From the NCBI GenBank assembly GCA_000687975.1, contig JIAB01000001.1:2022001-2086000 (forward strand): a stretch of DNA of 64,000 bases. Reading direction: 5' to 3'. A program made the translations under genes and the position numbers. The notes under the pieces are model-generated. The model was not told the DNA's origin. It saw only the letters and a list, made by a program, of their open reading frames with translations, and made no database searches. The DNA comes from Lachnospiraceae bacterium AC2031 (GTDB taxonomy: Bacteria > Bacillota > Clostridia > Lachnospirales > Lachnospiraceae). Of the stretch, positions 42,320 to 50,900 are shown piece by piece. The first letter of the stretch is position 1; every line of letters starts with the position of its first letter.

Positions 42320-43759
42320 ATGGGATTATACGAGAGTGTAACTGAATATATGAAGCAAGCCGGCATGCTGACGGACGTTGGTGGTGTGGTTGTGGGCGTA
42401 TCAGGCGGCGCGGATTCCGTGGCGCTGCTTCGAGTGCTGTGTCAGTGTAGAGATACCATTTCTCTGCAGAAAGGTGTAAAACCAGCAGACGCACTGAAGA
42501 TAAATGTCATCCATATCAATCACATGATTCGAGGCGAGGAGGCCGACCGCGATGAGCGGTTTGTCCAGGACCTCTGTCAGCGCCTTGATGTTAGCTTCAA
42601 GGTTTACCGCGAGGACATCCCTAAGATGGCCCGTGACCAGCACCTTTCCGAAGAGGAGGCTGGTCGTATCTTCCGTTATCAGTGCTTCGAAAAGGAAGCG
42701 GACCTGCTGTCAAAAGAAGGAACCGATGCAAGGGAAGTGCGAATCGCTGTAGCTCACAACAAAGATGATCTGGCTGAGACGGTGCTCTTCAACATGATCC
42801 GCGGCAGCTCTCTCCTGGGACTTTCTGGAATCAAGCCAGTGGTGGGCCGTATCATCAGACCACTCCTCATGACCTCCCGCGCAGAGATTGAGGACTATCT
42901 TAAAGAACTGGGGCAGGACTACATCACCGACTCCACGAACCTGACCACGGACTACACACGTAACAAGATCAGACTCTCCATCATCCCACAATTAAGAGAG
43001 ATAAATGGTAGCGCAGTCGATCATATAGTCGAGGTGGCGCAGGACGCAAGTCGCCTGAACCAGGACATCGCGGCAGAAATCAGCGCTCATTATTATGTAG
43101 AAAATAATTCAACAACAGACAGAGAAGCAAATCAGGAGATCCATATTCCTTCCTTTAGAACCCTCAGCACTCTGGCTAAGGGCGAACTGGTTTTGTCCAA
43201 AATGGAGAAGCTCAGCGGTCGCAGGAAGGACATAACAAGGGAACATATCCGTTCGGTATGCGCCCTGGCAGATATGGAGTCTGGCAAGAGCGTGGACCTT
43301 ATCTACGGAATCCAGGCTCGTCGCTCCTATGACACTATTGTGCTCAGTATCAAATCAAACAACAAAAAAACGTCCATAACACAAGAACAAACTATGGAAA
43401 AGTCAGGTGAATCTCAGCCAACAGGAACCATTACAACTGAGATCATCCCATACGACGCCTCCCTTGACCTGAGCAAAAAAGAATATACGAAGCTAATAGA
43501 TTGTGATAAAATAAACTTCGTGCCTGTGCTTAGAACCCCACAGCCAGACGACTTCATAGTTGTAAGTGGCGAAGGAGGAAGCAAGAAGCTGTCACGATTC
43601 TTCACCCACTCGAAAGTGGACCGTGAGAAGCGAGAGAGTTTTCCTGTTGTTGCTGATGGTGACGAAATCATTTGGGTCGTAGGGCTCAGACTCAGCGAAC
43701 GCTACAAAGTCACAGGCAGTACAAAACGTGTGATGAGGATAACTTACACAGAAAAATAA
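42320..43759 (+). CDS. tilS: tRNA(Ile)-lysidine synthase
   Basis: The 479-residue protein has the PP-loop VVVGVSGGADSVALLRVL (residues about 26-43), INHMIRGEEADRDERFV, the HNKDDLAETVLFNMIRG motif and NLTTDYTRNKIR, followed by the TilS C-terminal domain (GSKKLSRFF, DGDEIIWVVGLR). It modifies the wobble C of tRNA-Ile(CAU) to lysidine using ATP and lysine, an essential step. SpoIIE usually lies between divIC and tilS in spore formers and is absent. An inserted Lys/Thr-rich stretch lies around residues 350-375. Confidence 0.95.
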   Translation: MGLYESVTEYMKQAGMLTDVGGVVVGVSGGADSVALLRVLCQCRDTISLQKGVKPADALKINVIHINHMIRGEEADRDERFVQDLCQRLDVSFKVYREDIPKMARDQHLSEEEAGRIFRYQCFEKEADLLSKEGTDAREVRIAVAHNKDDLAETVLFNMIRGSSLLGLSGIKPVVGRIIRPLLMTSRAEIEDYLKELGQDYITDSTNLTTDYTRNKIRLSIIPQLREINGSAVDHIVEVAQDASRLNQDIAAEISAHYYVENNSTTDREANQEIHIPSFRTLSTLAKGELVLSKMEKLSGRRKDITREHIRSVCALADMESGKSVDLIYGIQARRSYDTIVLSIKSNNKKTSITQEQTMEKSGESQPTGTITTEIIPYDASLDLSKKEYTKLIDCDKINFVPVLRTPQPDDFIVVSGEGGSKKLSRFFTHSKVDREKRESFPVVADGDEIIWVVGLRLSERYKVTGSTKRVMRITYTEK

Positions 43760-43771
43760 AGAGGTAAAATT

Positions 43772-45607
43772 TTGGATAAGAAGATGAAACGAGGCGCGGG
43801 GAATCTGCTCCTTGCGTACGCATTAGTAGGAATTCTCTTCATCGGCGCGTGGGTATTTCTTTCCCGCCCGATGAACGTGGATAAGACCTACAACGACCAG
43901 AAACTTAAGCAGGATGTGAAAGACGGAAAAGTAGTTTCGGTAGTGATCAATCAAAATGAGGAAATACCGACAGGTACCATCGAGGTATCTTTCCGCGAGG
44001 ACAAAAAGGTTTACTACACCCAGGACGTGTCTATAACCATAGACATCCTGAAGAACTCTGACATCGAGTATGAAATCTCCGATGTGACCCGAGCTGGGCT
44101 GGTAGAGAAGCTGGCTCCATACATATTTATAACAATCCTTTTTGTTGTATACATCACAGTCACTTCAACTCAAATGGCATCTCTCGGTGGAAGTGTTGGA
44201 GGTGGAGCAGGTGGCAACCTTGCAAACTTTGGCAAGAGTCGTGCTAAAAAAGACCTGCAGACTGGCATAACATTTGACGATGTAGCTGGACTTGATGAAG
44301 AAAAAGAAGAGCTGGCTGAGATAGTTGACTTCCTGAAAGATCCAGGAAAATACACAGCCATCGGCGCAAGAATTCCAAAGGGTATCATTCTTGAGGGTCC
44401 TCCGGGAACAGGTAAGACCCTCCTAGCGAAGGCCGTATCAGGAGAGGCTGGAGTACCATTTTTCTCCATCTCCGGTTCCGATTTTGTAGAAATGTTCGTC
44501 GGCGTTGGTGCATCCCGTGTGCGTGATCTTTTCGCTGATGCACAGCTGAACAAACCTTGTATCGTATTTATAGATGAGATCGATGCGGTTGCTCGCCAGC
44601 GTGGTACTGGTCTTGGTGGCGGCCACGACGAGAGAGAGCAGACGCTGAACCAGTTGCTTGTTGAGATGGACGGTTTCGGCGACAACGAGGGAATCATCGT
44701 TATGGCGGCTACAAACCGTGTGGACATCCTAGATGCCGCAATCCTGCGTCCAGGCCGTTTCGACAGACGTGTTAAGATAGGTCGTCCTGATGTAAAGGGA
44801 CGTGAAGAAATCCTGAAGGTACACACAGCCAAGAAGCCAATTTCTGAGGATGTAAACCTTCATGAGATAGCAAGAACAACATCAGGCTTCGCAGGTGCAG
44901 ATCTGGAGAACCTGATAAATGAAGCAGCCATCAAGACTGCAAAAGAAGATCGTAAGTTCATCACAAAGAAGGATATCGACGATGCTTTCGTAAAGCTTGG
45001 TATAGGTACTGAGAAGAAGTCTCGTGTGGTATCCGAGCATGACAGAAAGATCACAGCCTACCACGAGTCAGGCCACGCTATTCTGTTCCACATGCTGAAC
45101 GAGGTAGAAGAAGTTTATACCATATCAATCATTCCAAATGGATCTGGAGCGGGTGGTTATACGATGCCACTTCCATCCAACGATGATATGTACTACACAA
45201 AGAACAGAATGCTTCAGAACATCCAGGTATCAATGGGTGGACGTATTGCTGAGTCACTGATCTTCGACGACGTAACAACTGGTGCATCACAGGATATCAA
45301 GCAGGCAACAAGCGTTGCAAGAAGCATGGTAATGAAGTACGGCTTTGCTGAAAACCTGGGCTTCCTCAACTACGAGTCAGGTGAGGGCGAAGAAGTATTC
45401 ATCGGACGTGAGATAGGTCATCAGAGACCTTACAGCGAAGAAGTTGCTGCTAAGATCGACGTTGAAGTTAAGAAGATAATCGACTACTGCTACAGCGAAG
45501 CAGAGCGAATTCTGAAAGAGAACATGGATGTACTCCACAAGACTGCAGAGCTTCTTATCGAGAAAGAAAAGATAACAGGCGAAGAATTTGTAGCGCTTTT
45601 TGAGTAG
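43772..45607 (+). CDS. ftsH: ATP-dependent zinc metalloprotease FtsH
   Basis: The 611-residue protein has two N-terminal membrane helices (residues about 10-30 and 112-132), the AAA+ Walker [17 protein letters not shown], Walker B FIDEIDAV, second region of homology ([21 protein letters not shown]), and the zinc protease motif AYHESGHAI (HExGH, about residue 430). It degrades misfolded and short-lived membrane and cytosolic proteins. The start is TTG with AAAGAGGT upstream; no better start exists. It follows tilS by twelve bases, so they are probably cotranscribed; hpt, often between them, is absent. Confidence 0.96.
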   Translation: MDKKMKRGAGNLLLAYALVGILFIGAWVFLSRPMNVDKTYNDQKLKQDVKDGKVVSVVINQNEEIPTGTIEVSFREDKKVYYTQDVSITIDILKNSDIEYEISDVTRAGLVEKLAPYIFITILFVVYITVTSTQMASLGGSVGGGAGGNLANFGKSRAKKDLQTGITFDDVAGLDEEKEELAEIVDFLKDPGKYTAIGARIPKGIILEGPPGTGKTLLAKAVSGEAGVPFFSISGSDFVEMFVGVGASRVRDLFADAQLNKPCIVFIDEIDAVARQRGTGLGGGHDEREQTLNQLLVEMDGFGDNEGIIVMAATNRVDILDAAILRPGRFDRRVKIGRPDVKGREEILKVHTAKKPISEDVNLHEIARTTSGFAGADLENLINEAAIKTAKEDRKFITKKDIDDAFVKLGIGTEKKSRVVSEHDRKITAYHESGHAILFHMLNEVEEVYTISIIPNGSGAGGYTMPLPSNDDMYYTKNRMLQNIQVSMGGRIAESLIFDDVTTGASQDIKQATSVARSMVMKYGFAENLGFLNYESGEGEEVFIGREIGHQRPYSEEVAAKIDVEVKKIIDYCYSEAERILKENMDVLHKTAELLIEKEKITGEEFVALFE

Positions 45608-45824
45608 TTGTTCAACATGCACAATCGACAGGGCGGGAATAGGTTAAATTATATAACGGACTGTACTTCTTGCATAAAGTGTGGTTATAATAAACAAAAA
45701 AAAATATAAAAAAATGTCTTTTTTGTGAACACTTTTTAACAATAATCCGTATAATAACTATTGTAACCCCCCAATACATTATATAGTTTTTTGCTACACC
45801 CCATAAGTAACAAAATACCTTCTC

Positions 45825-45858
45825 CAAAAGAGCTTGCCTACCCCGGCAGGCTCTTTTA
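45825..45858 (+). terminator. Terminator downstream of ftsH
   Basis: AAAGAGCTTGCC pairs with GGCAGGCTCTTT (one G-T wobble) and ends in TTTT. It is 220 bases after the ftsH stop. The stretch between contains AT-rich sequence with no gene that I can support. Confidence 0.85.
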
Positions 45859-45877
45859 CTTTCTTCAGTGTTTGTGC

Positions 45878-46015
45878 CATATCTGCCAATGGCAGATATG
45901 AAAGTCTTTGCTTCGCAAAGCCTTTGATACACTGCGTGTAGCGCATCCTGCGCTTCGCTTCGGAGCAACGATTTCTTTCAGAAATCGTTACCTGATATGC
46001 GGGTTCCCAGACTTT
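45878..46015. ncRNA. Array of six small hairpins, possible structured RNA
   Basis: Six hairpins follow one another within 112 bases: 45878-45900 (10 bp), 45906-45920 (6 bp), 45928-45940 (5 bp), 45941-45953 (5 bp), 45957-45966 (3 bp) and 45967-45989 (10 bp). All but the fifth have three-base loops (AAT, TTC, TGC, TCC, TTC). AAAGTCT (45901-45907) can pair with AGACTTT (46009-46015) to enclose hairpins two to six, in competition with one base of the second. No protein is encoded. The promoter and direction are unknown. The rest of the gap to 46414 is AT-rich and holds only one weak reverse open frame. Confidence 0.55.
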
Positions 46016-46100
46016 TCACCTTTTTCATCCCATTTTTAATTTAGTTTACATAATGCCGAGATTTGAGTAATTTGTAACAAAAAATCGCGTCTTTTTGCGT

Positions 46101-46343
46101 CTAAAAATCGAATTTAATTAGATTTTTGTTACTTATCCTTACTCGACTTTTTTCGTTAATTTCTGTCTTTTTCAATAATTCGACCACTATATGTAGTGGT
46201 TGTTCTATTTCAATAAAAGCCCTGATTATATCAATATCACCATATAAATCATGTTGGTTCAGTCTGTATTTTGTTACATCGTTATGATATATTAGAGCAG
46301 TAACAGATAAATAATTATCTTCCAGTTTTATGGACGATGACAA
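46101..46343 (-). CDS. Possible small reverse-strand gene
   Basis: An 80-codon frame on the minus strand with a TTG start, no clear ribosome binding site and no recognised family. The translation is mostly polar and helical and lacks low complexity, so it could be a real or decayed gene. It is the only open frame of note in the 800-base gap between ftsH and the EamA gene. Evidence is weak. Confidence 0.2.
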   Translation of the reverse strand: MSSSIKLEDNYLSVTALIYHNDVTKYRLNQHDLYGDIDIIRAFIEIEQPLHIVVELLKKTEINEKSRVRISNKNLIKFDF

Positions 46344-46414
46344 TCGGAATTTATCTTAGAGATAATTGATGGACGAGAATTACCAGAATATATGACAATG
46401 AATAAGGGGAAGAT

Positions 46415-47281
46415 ATGTGGCTGATCATGGCGGCTTTGTCCGCGCTCTTTGCCGGACTTACGGCGATACTTGCGAAATGCGGGATCAAAAAGACTGATTC
46501 AGACGTGGCGACTGCTCTGCGGACGGTCGTTGTACTCCTTTTTGCCTGGATCATGGTGTTTATCGTTGGCTCTGCTGGAACGATCACGGAAATATCGGCA
46601 AAATCTATCATCTTCTTAATTCTGTCCGGCTTTGCGACAGGAGCCTCGTGGATCTGCTATTTTAAAGCCCTGTCCGTCGGCGATGTGAACAAGGTCGTTC
46701 CCGTCGATAAATCCAGCACGGTTCTGACAGTGCTTATCGCAATCATCCTTTTCAGTGAGACAGAACATCTGGCGGTCAAGCTGATCGGTACTGCACTTCT
46801 TGCGGCAGGCGTGTTTCTGATGATCGAAAAGAAGAAAACTGAAGCAAAGGACACAAAGCGCACGTGGCTGCCCTACGCGATCGGTTCCGCTGTTTTTGCT
46901 GCCCTGACCTCAATTCTGGGAAAGATCGGCATAACGGATGTAGAATCAAATCTCGGTACGGCGATCCGTACTGGTGTTGTTCTTGTTATGGCTTGGCTGA
47001 TCGTCTTCGTTAAAGGCAAAGGTGCTGAACTGAAAAATACTGATTCTAAAGAACTTGTATTCATAGCTCTGTCCGGGATTGCCACAGGCGCATCATGGCT
47101 CTGTTACTATTACTCCATACAGAACGGCGTCGTCAGCGTTGTCGTACCGATCGATAAGCTCAGCATTATCGTTTCCGTCGCTTTTTCCTATTTCGTATTC
47201 AAAGAAAAGTTGAGCAGAAAAGCGCTTGCCGGGTTGATTCTGATTGTTGTCGGCACTTTGGCGATGGCGATCTGGGCATAG
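46415..47281 (+). CDS. EamA-family membrane transporter
   Basis: The 288-residue protein has ten membrane helices in two homologous halves; each half contains the pair ATALRTVVVLLFAW / GTAIRTGVVLVMAW and the motif SGFATGASWICYF / SGIATGASWLCYY, showing the internal duplication of EamA (DMT) transporters. Substrate is unknown; the family exports or imports metabolites. GGGGAAGAT is the ribosome binding site. Codon use is visibly richer in G and C than the genes around it, a sign of recent transfer. Confidence 0.9.
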   Translation: MWLIMAALSALFAGLTAILAKCGIKKTDSDVATALRTVVVLLFAWIMVFIVGSAGTITEISAKSIIFLILSGFATGASWICYFKALSVGDVNKVVPVDKSSTVLTVLIAIILFSETEHLAVKLIGTALLAAGVFLMIEKKKTEAKDTKRTWLPYAIGSAVFAALTSILGKIGITDVESNLGTAIRTGVVLVMAWLIVFVKGKGAELKNTDSKELVFIALSGIATGASWLCYYYSIQNGVVSVVVPIDKLSIIVSVAFSYFVFKEKLSRKALAGLILIVVGTLAMAIWA

Positions 47282-47355
47282 GAAACAAATAACGGCAAAT
47301 TCGGATTTGTAGAGACAAATTATATTGCAGTTTTATTGACTATGGGGGGATTACT

Positions 47356-48348
47356 ATGGAGATGGATAAAGATTTTAGAGGAAATGCATATATAGTAAAA
47401 AAAGAAGTATTACTGAATTATAGCGGCGGGTTTGCTGACTTGGCAAATGAGATTCCCAATACGATTGAAACAAGATTTGCGTCTGCATCCATGAGCAAGA
47501 CTTTTGTAGCTGTGGGCATCTTGCAATTGATCGAAGCAGAAAAGCTGGAATTTGAAGATACGATCGGAGCAATTTTGGATTTTGATCTGAAACACATCGA
47601 TCCCTATGTTACAGTAAGACAACTTTTGAATCACACTTCCGGTGTTCCGGATTATTTTGATGAATCGGTTATGGATGATTATGAGGCGTTGTGGACTGAT
47701 TATCCTAATTACAGGATTAGGCATAACCGGGATATGCTTCCGCTGTTTATAGACAAGCCAATGATGTACAACAGGGGAGAGAGGTTTCAATACAACAATT
47801 CCGGGTATGTATTGCTTGCCATGATTATTGAGGCGATAACAGGCATGGACTTCGATGTATATCTTAAACAAAATGTTTTTGACAGATGCGACATGTTTTC
47901 TACAGGATATTTTTCTTTTGACAAACTTCCTGCAAAATGTGCTAACAGTTATATCTATTGTCCTGAAACAGAGGATTACCGTACAAATATATACTCTGTT
48001 GGCGCAAAGGGAACCGGTGACGGAGGTGCATTTGTTACAGTAGGAGATATTGTGAAGCTTTGGAATGGACTTATCGGGTATAAACTCCTTTCCAAGGATA
48101 TGGTAATGCAAATGTTTTCCAAGCAGAGCGGTGACGGGAAAGACCCTGAAGAAGGATATTATGGCTTTGGATTATGGATCATCGATAATCCTAAGGGCCA
48201 GGATTATGTGTATATGCAAGGATGCGATGAAGGAGTAAGCGCCATCTCCGAATATAATCCCAATAATGGAATGATAACGGTTATTCTCAGCAACTATGGC
48301 GATAATGTATGGGCGAGGATGAGAAAAATACGAGAGGAAATGTATTAG
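47356..48348 (+). CDS. Class C beta-lactamase-fold serine hydrolase
   Basis: The 330-residue protein shows SASMSKTFVAVGILQL (SxxK nucleophile), VRQLLNHTSGVPDY, and FQYNNSGYVLLAMIIE (YxN), the hallmark motifs of the serine beta-lactamase/penicillin-binding family. The C-terminal KTG-like motif is not clear; the corresponding region reads YMQGCDEGVSA. There is no signal peptide, so it is probably a cytoplasmic esterase or peptidase rather than a resistance enzyme. GGGGGG precedes the ATG. Confidence 0.85.
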   Translation: MEMDKDFRGNAYIVKKEVLLNYSGGFADLANEIPNTIETRFASASMSKTFVAVGILQLIEAEKLEFEDTIGAILDFDLKHIDPYVTVRQLLNHTSGVPDYFDESVMDDYEALWTDYPNYRIRHNRDMLPLFIDKPMMYNRGERFQYNNSGYVLLAMIIEAITGMDFDVYLKQNVFDRCDMFSTGYFSFDKLPAKCANSYIYCPETEDYRTNIYSVGAKGTGDGGAFVTVGDIVKLWNGLIGYKLLSKDMVMQMFSKQSGDGKDPEEGYYGFGLWIIDNPKGQDYVYMQGCDEGVSAISEYNPNNGMITVILSNYGDNVWARMRKIREEMY

Positions 48349-48434
48349 CATTGATAAGTTCTATCGGAAGTTAATTGCACATATTCAAATTTGTTGAGAA
48401 ATTCAATTTCAGTTTAATGGAGGTCGGAAATTAA

Positions 48435-48944
48435 ATGAATAATACATATATAATTAGAGAGGCTGTTCCGGATGATGCAGAGAATATGATTTCATATCTG
48501 AATCAAGTGGGTGGAGAATCTGATTACTTATTATATGGAGAAAATGAATTTAACGTTCCGATTGAAGGCGTAAAACGAAAACTGGCTATGAGTAAGGACT
48601 CTCAGAACAGTATTGTTTTGATAGCTCTTGAAAAAGAAAAGATTATTGCAAGAGCAGAAATAGATGGATATTATCCGGCAAGAATCCGTCATAGGGCTAA
48701 ATTCTCAATCTCAGTAAGAAAGGAGTACTGGAATCAGGGAATAGGAACAGATATGTTAAATAGAATCTTCGAGCAGGCAAAAAAGATGAATATCCGGATT
48801 ATAGAACTGGAAGTTATTACTGATAATGCAAGGGGGATTAATCTGTACCATAAAATGGGATTTACAGACATAGGAATATATAAAGATTATTTCTTTGTAA
48901 ACGGGATGTTTAAAGATGCAGTAGTAATGCAGAAAACATTATAG
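48435..48944 (+). CDS. GNAT-family N-acetyltransferase
   Basis: A 169-residue acetyltransferase with IREAVPDDAENMISYL, SISVRKEYWNQGIGTDMLN (acetyl-CoA loop of the Q/RxxGxG type) and ITDNARGINLYHKMGF. It acetylates an unknown amine. GGAGG lies ten bases before the ATG. It stands at the left edge of a decayed stretch that contains pieces of other GNAT genes. Confidence 0.88.
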   Translation: MNNTYIIREAVPDDAENMISYLNQVGGESDYLLYGENEFNVPIEGVKRKLAMSKDSQNSIVLIALEKEKIIARAEIDGYYPARIRHRAKFSISVRKEYWNQGIGTDMLNRIFEQAKKMNIRIIELEVITDNARGINLYHKMGFTDIGIYKDYFFVNGMFKDAVVMQKTL

Positions 48945-48945
48945 G

Positions 48946-49083
48946 ATGTTCCAGTTTGTACTGAATAATACACATATACCTTCAGAATTGGAAGAAAAGG
49001 TTTATTACATTTGTAATGATTGTAAAAATATCTGGGAATGGTCTGAAAAAGTATATGAATTTGTTAAAAGAGTAAGGATATAG
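48946..49083 (+). CDS. Small open frame with CxxC, possible gene fragment
   Basis: Forty-five codons (ATG at 48946, stop at 49081) beginning one base after the GNAT stop. The product has one CxxC (ICNDCKNIWEW) and is otherwise polar. No ribosome binding site or family is evident. It may be the end of a lost gene. Confidence 0.25.
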   Translation: MFQFVLNNTHIPSELEEKVYYICNDCKNIWEWSEKVYEFVKRVRI

Positions 49084-49098
49084 TAAAGGAATATAATT

Positions 49099-49278
49099 AT
49101 GATTGAAATAAAAGAATCAACCTTTGATGATGTCAAGAGTATCCAGGCTCTATGGGCGGATGAAGACGTAATGAAATATATATGGCCTAGAGGGCTAATA
49201 GAAACTGAAGAAGCTGGGGAACAAAAAAGACTTCTAAGGAGCCTGTTTAATGTACGAATGCCCGGAGGATATCAGTGA
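49099..49278 (+). pseudogene. GNAT acetyltransferase fragment (N-terminal)
   Basis: Fifty-nine codons starting MIEIKESTFDDVKSIQALWA and VMKYIWPRGL, like the first strand and helix of a GNAT domain, then the frame ends. Another open piece (YECPEDISEQAICIDGD) continues in a different frame to a stop at 49334-49336. The acetyl-CoA loop is absent. The 396 bases between 48944 and 49341 hold only such fragments. Confidence 0.5.
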
Positions 49279-49340
49279 GCAGGCTATCTGCATCGATGGT
49301 GATATCGGTGCTGTAATAGATGAATTAAGGAAGTGATTTA

Positions 49341-50279
49341 ATGATCATAAATACGGGAATGCGCACGGACATACCGGCGTTCTACCATGAATGGCTGATA
49401 AATAGAATAAAAGAAGGCTTTGTGCTGGTGCGTAATCCCTACAATCCGTCTCAGGTGACCAGGTACAGCCTGTCCCCGGAGGTTGTGGATCTGATTGTAT
49501 TTTGTACGAAGAATCCTGCCCCGATGCTACCACATATGGATGTGCTAAAACCTTATGGACAGTATTGGTTTGTTACGATCACTCCTTATGGAAAAGATAT
49601 CGAACCTAATGTGCCGGATAAGAAGAAAGTAATGGAAGACTTTAAAACCCTTTCTGATATTGTTGGTATAGATAGTGTTGGATGGAGATACGATCCGATC
49701 TTTGTGGATGATAAGCATTCTGTGGATTGGCATATAGATCAATTCGAGCAGATGACCGCAACACTATCTGGATATACAAGGACCTGTGTGATTAGCTTTA
49801 TCGATATCTATAAGAAGGTGGAGCGAAACTTCCCGGAAGCAAGGGAAGTTTTTAAGAAGGACAGAATGACGATCGGCAAAGCTTTTATTGAGATTGCAAA
49901 GCGGAATGATATCACTATCAGACCGTGTGCTGAGGGATATGATCTTGCATCATATGGTGCAGATTGCTCTGGATGTATGACGGTAAAGACTTTTGAGACT
50001 GCTCTACATGCAGGCCTCGATGTTCCTAAACGAAGCAGAAATCAGAGGAACAATGAATGTGCCTGCTTTTTGGGCACGGATATCGGAGCATATGATACTT
50101 GCGGTCATCTTTGCAGGTATTGCTATGCCAATACGAATGCGGCACTTGTGCGTGAGAACATGAAGAGGCACGATCCGAAATCTCCGTTTCTAATCGGGAA
50201 TAGTAAGCCCGGGGATGTGATCCATGAGGCGGAGCAGAAAAGTTGGCTGGATCTGCAGATGAGGCTGGAATTATGGTGA
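49341..50279 (+). CDS. DUF1848 family protein
   Basis: The 312-residue protein matches DUF1848 throughout: RTDIPAFYHEWLINRIKEG, RNPYNPSQVTRYSLSP, IVFCTKNPAPM, VGWRYDPI, and a C-terminal cysteine cluster CACFLGTDIGAYDTC..CRYCYAN. The cluster and the TIM-barrel-like sequence suggest a radical SAM-related or Fe-S enzyme distantly like spore photoproduct lyase, with unknown function. AAGGAAGTGA precedes the ATG. Confidence 0.9.
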   Translation: MIINTGMRTDIPAFYHEWLINRIKEGFVLVRNPYNPSQVTRYSLSPEVVDLIVFCTKNPAPMLPHMDVLKPYGQYWFVTITPYGKDIEPNVPDKKKVMEDFKTLSDIVGIDSVGWRYDPIFVDDKHSVDWHIDQFEQMTATLSGYTRTCVISFIDIYKKVERNFPEAREVFKKDRMTIGKAFIEIAKRNDITIRPCAEGYDLASYGADCSGCMTVKTFETALHAGLDVPKRSRNQRNNECACFLGTDIGAYDTCGHLCRYCYANTNAALVRENMKRHDPKSPFLIGNSKPGDVIHEAEQKSWLDLQMRLELW

Positions 50280-50546
50280 GCCAAGATATTCAACTCCTGA
50301 GGCAGTAAAAGAGTTGTTTGATAAAAAAGTATTTTACTAAGGAATAATTCTTCAAATCCTTGTAAATAATTATTTTTTTCAAGCTTCCATGTGCTTTACG
50401 ATCTGAAGAAACCTTACCAAAGCTAATAAATAATAAGCGATTTTTTGAAAAGCTAGTTATTAAGCCATCCATGACCATACAGACCTAATGGGCTAGGTGA
50501 CTAGGATACCTCCCCATAAGTATCAAATAAAAGGTGTGTTCAAGCG

Positions 50547-50645
50547 GTGCATTTGTATAGAAAATATGGATTCATAGAAGTCCCGGTTGATAAGGATAAA
50601 TTTCCGTTTGAACGTGGAGATATTGCGTTTGAGATGGTAATTTAA
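50547..50645 (+). pseudogene. GNAT acetyltransferase fragment (C-terminal)
   Basis: The frame reads VHLYRKYGFIEVPVDKDKF then FERGDIAFEMVI and a stop, which is the characteristic last strand-helix region of GNAT enzymes (LYxKxGF). The rest of the domain is missing upstream. Confidence 0.6.
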
Positions 50646-50737
50646 TTTCCAGTTTAACATTCCATATACTATAGGGATAGATTGTAAAATTGGAAGAAAG
50701 ATGCAGCATGTAAAACTGGATAGATTGATAAAAATAT

Positions 50738-50773
50738 AAATGTCAACCTGCATATAGTAGTGGGTTGACATTT
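50738..50773. promoter_or_regulatory. BirA-like biotin operator
   Basis: AAATGTCAACC (50738-50748) and GGTTGACATTT (50763-50773) form perfect 11-base inverted arms. The core TGTCAACC-N14-GGTTGACA fits the known biotin repressor (BirA) operator pattern of TGTnAACC, 14-16 bases, GGTTnACA. The right arm contains the -35 hexamer of the bioB promoter, so bound BirA would block transcription when biotin is plentiful. Confidence 0.75.
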
Positions 50774-50793
50774 TGTTTTGCCTTTGCTATAAC
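50765..50793 (+). promoter_or_regulatory. bioB promoter
   Basis: TTGACA (50765-50770), 17-base spacer, TATAAC (50788-50793). The -35 lies inside the operator's right arm. The leader to the bioB ATG is about 100 bases. Confidence 0.8.
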
Positions 50794-50828
50794 CTACTAT
50801 GTTCTAAAAAATTATTGGCAAGTCCAAA

Positions 50829-50877
50829 GAACAATCATCAGATGTCTTGTATGAACAATCATCAGCATGTCTTGTAT
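50829..50877 (+). repeat. Tandem 24/25-base duplication in the bioB leader
   Basis: GAACAATCATCAG followed by ATGTCTTGTAT occurs twice back to back (50829-50852 and 50853-50877), differing by one inserted C. It lies between the promoter and the bioB ribosome binding site. It could be slippage or a regulatory duplication. Confidence 0.9.
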
Positions 50878-50900
50878 GAAAACGATATAGCGAGGGGAAA

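Larger units (their letters stand above)
50280..50900. other. Gene-poor decayed stretch before bioB
   Basis: No intact gene in 620 bases. The first 60 bases read out of frame as a plausible protein end (RYSTPEAVKELFDKKVFY). A GNAT remnant lies at 50547-50645. The right part carries the bioB control region: operator, promoter and a tandem repeat, each listed separately. Confidence 0.6.

Noticed and set aside
44170-44832. Long open frame of 220 codons antisense to ftsH
   Set aside because: It lies wholly opposite the conserved AAA+ domain, has low-complexity Ser/Pro/Arg composition and no family; it is a codon-bias shadow of ftsH.
45878-46015. tRNA or known riboswitch in the ftsH downstream region
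   Set aside because: The hairpins do not form a tRNA cloverleaf (no acceptor stem with CCA, no anticodon loop of seven) and no riboswitch core that I know is present.
47356-48348. Beta-lactamase resistance gene
   Set aside because: No signal peptide and no clear KTG motif; the protein fits the broad esterase/peptidase group of the fold.
50829-50877. Possible CRISPR-like repeat
   Set aside because: Only two directly abutting copies with no spacer between them, so it is a tandem duplication.
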